Shown here piece by piece: positions 5,927 through 5,983 of a stretch of 5,983 bases of DNA. The DNA lies in assembly GCA_946482615.1 (NCBI GenBank), contig CAMLSF010000208.1, positions 1 to 5,983 on the forward strand. Reading direction: 5' to 3'. The position numbers were made by a program, and so were the translations under genes. Origin of the DNA: an uncultured Chromatiaceae bacterium (GTDB lineage Bacteria > Pseudomonadota > Gammaproteobacteria > Enterobacterales > Alteromonadaceae). Below the pieces are notes generated by a model. The model did not search any database, was not told the origin of the DNA, and saw nothing but the letters and a program-made list of their open reading frames with translations. Each line of letters opens with the position of its first letter. Within the stretch, counting starts at the first letter, position 1.

Positions 5927-5983
5927 ATGAGTCGCCCAATAAAGAAAAAAAAACAGAACCCCACACCGGGTAAAAAAAAAGAT
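5927..5983 (+). CDS. Possible start of a lysine-rich reading frame, cut by the window end
   Basis: An ATG at 5927 opens a frame that runs without a stop to the window edge, giving 19 residues: MSRPIKKKK, then QNPTPGKKKD. There is only a weak ribosome site (GGA, 5917-5919). The DNA contains two runs of nine A, unlike the neighbouring genes. The MSRP start, next to a GGGGTCAGG repeat, recalls the N-terminus of some REP-associated transposases, but the residues after it do not match what I know of that family. It may equally be non-coding. I do not recognise a product. Confidence 0.25.
   Translation, partial: MSRPIKKKKQNPTPGKKKD

Noticed and set aside
5785..5973. 62-residue plus-strand frame overlapping the end of rpmE
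   Set aside because: It overlaps rpmE in another frame, runs through the terminator hairpin and the repeat, and has no recognisable features.
1..5983. Inverted GGGGGTCAGG copies at both ends as termini of a composite transposon
   Set aside because: The genes between them are conserved essential or housekeeping genes in their usual order, with no transposase; the two copies are better explained as independent dispersed repeats.

Overview
The window is an ordinary chromosomal core-gene neighbourhood from a gammaproteobacterium. The order rpmE <> priA - ftsN - hslV - hslU resembles the Escherichia coli region, but without cytR between priA and ftsN and with a DUF971 gene after hslU, as I recall for Pseudomonas and several marine or freshwater gammaproteobacteria. 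Protein sequences and repeat style suggest an Alteromonadales- or Rheinheimera-like organism. That genus guess is from memory and is not proven by the sequence.

Layout: five genes lie on the minus strand, read from right to left. They are priA (replication restart helicase, GTG start), ftsN (cell-division activator), hslV and hslU (ATP-dependent protease), and a small DUF971 gene. One complete gene, rpmE (zinc-binding ribosomal protein L31), lies on the plus strand, divergent from priA across a 193-bp gap. That gap holds a good sigma70-type promoter and a foldable leader for rpmE. rpmE ends in a strong intrinsic terminator. hslV, hslU and DUF971 are separated by only 11 and 13 bp and form a likely operon with a candidate heat-shock promoter. 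priA and ftsN are 66 bp apart and may be co-transcribed.

The main non-coding feature is the ftsN-hslV gap, which is almost filled by two abutting 126-bp copies of an imperfectly palindromic repeat. The outer edge of this pair touches the candidate -35 box of the hslV promoter. A second repeat family, with a core reading GGGGGTCAGG(C/T)CTTGGAT, occurs near both window edges in opposite orientations. The left copy is followed by a perfect 11-bp hairpin. The right copy lies just before a lysine-rich reading frame that runs off the window.

I found no clear evidence of a wholly new system. The items most worth a second look are the tandem palindromic repeat at the heat-shock promoter, the very compact FtsN, the rpmE leader structure and the edge repeats.
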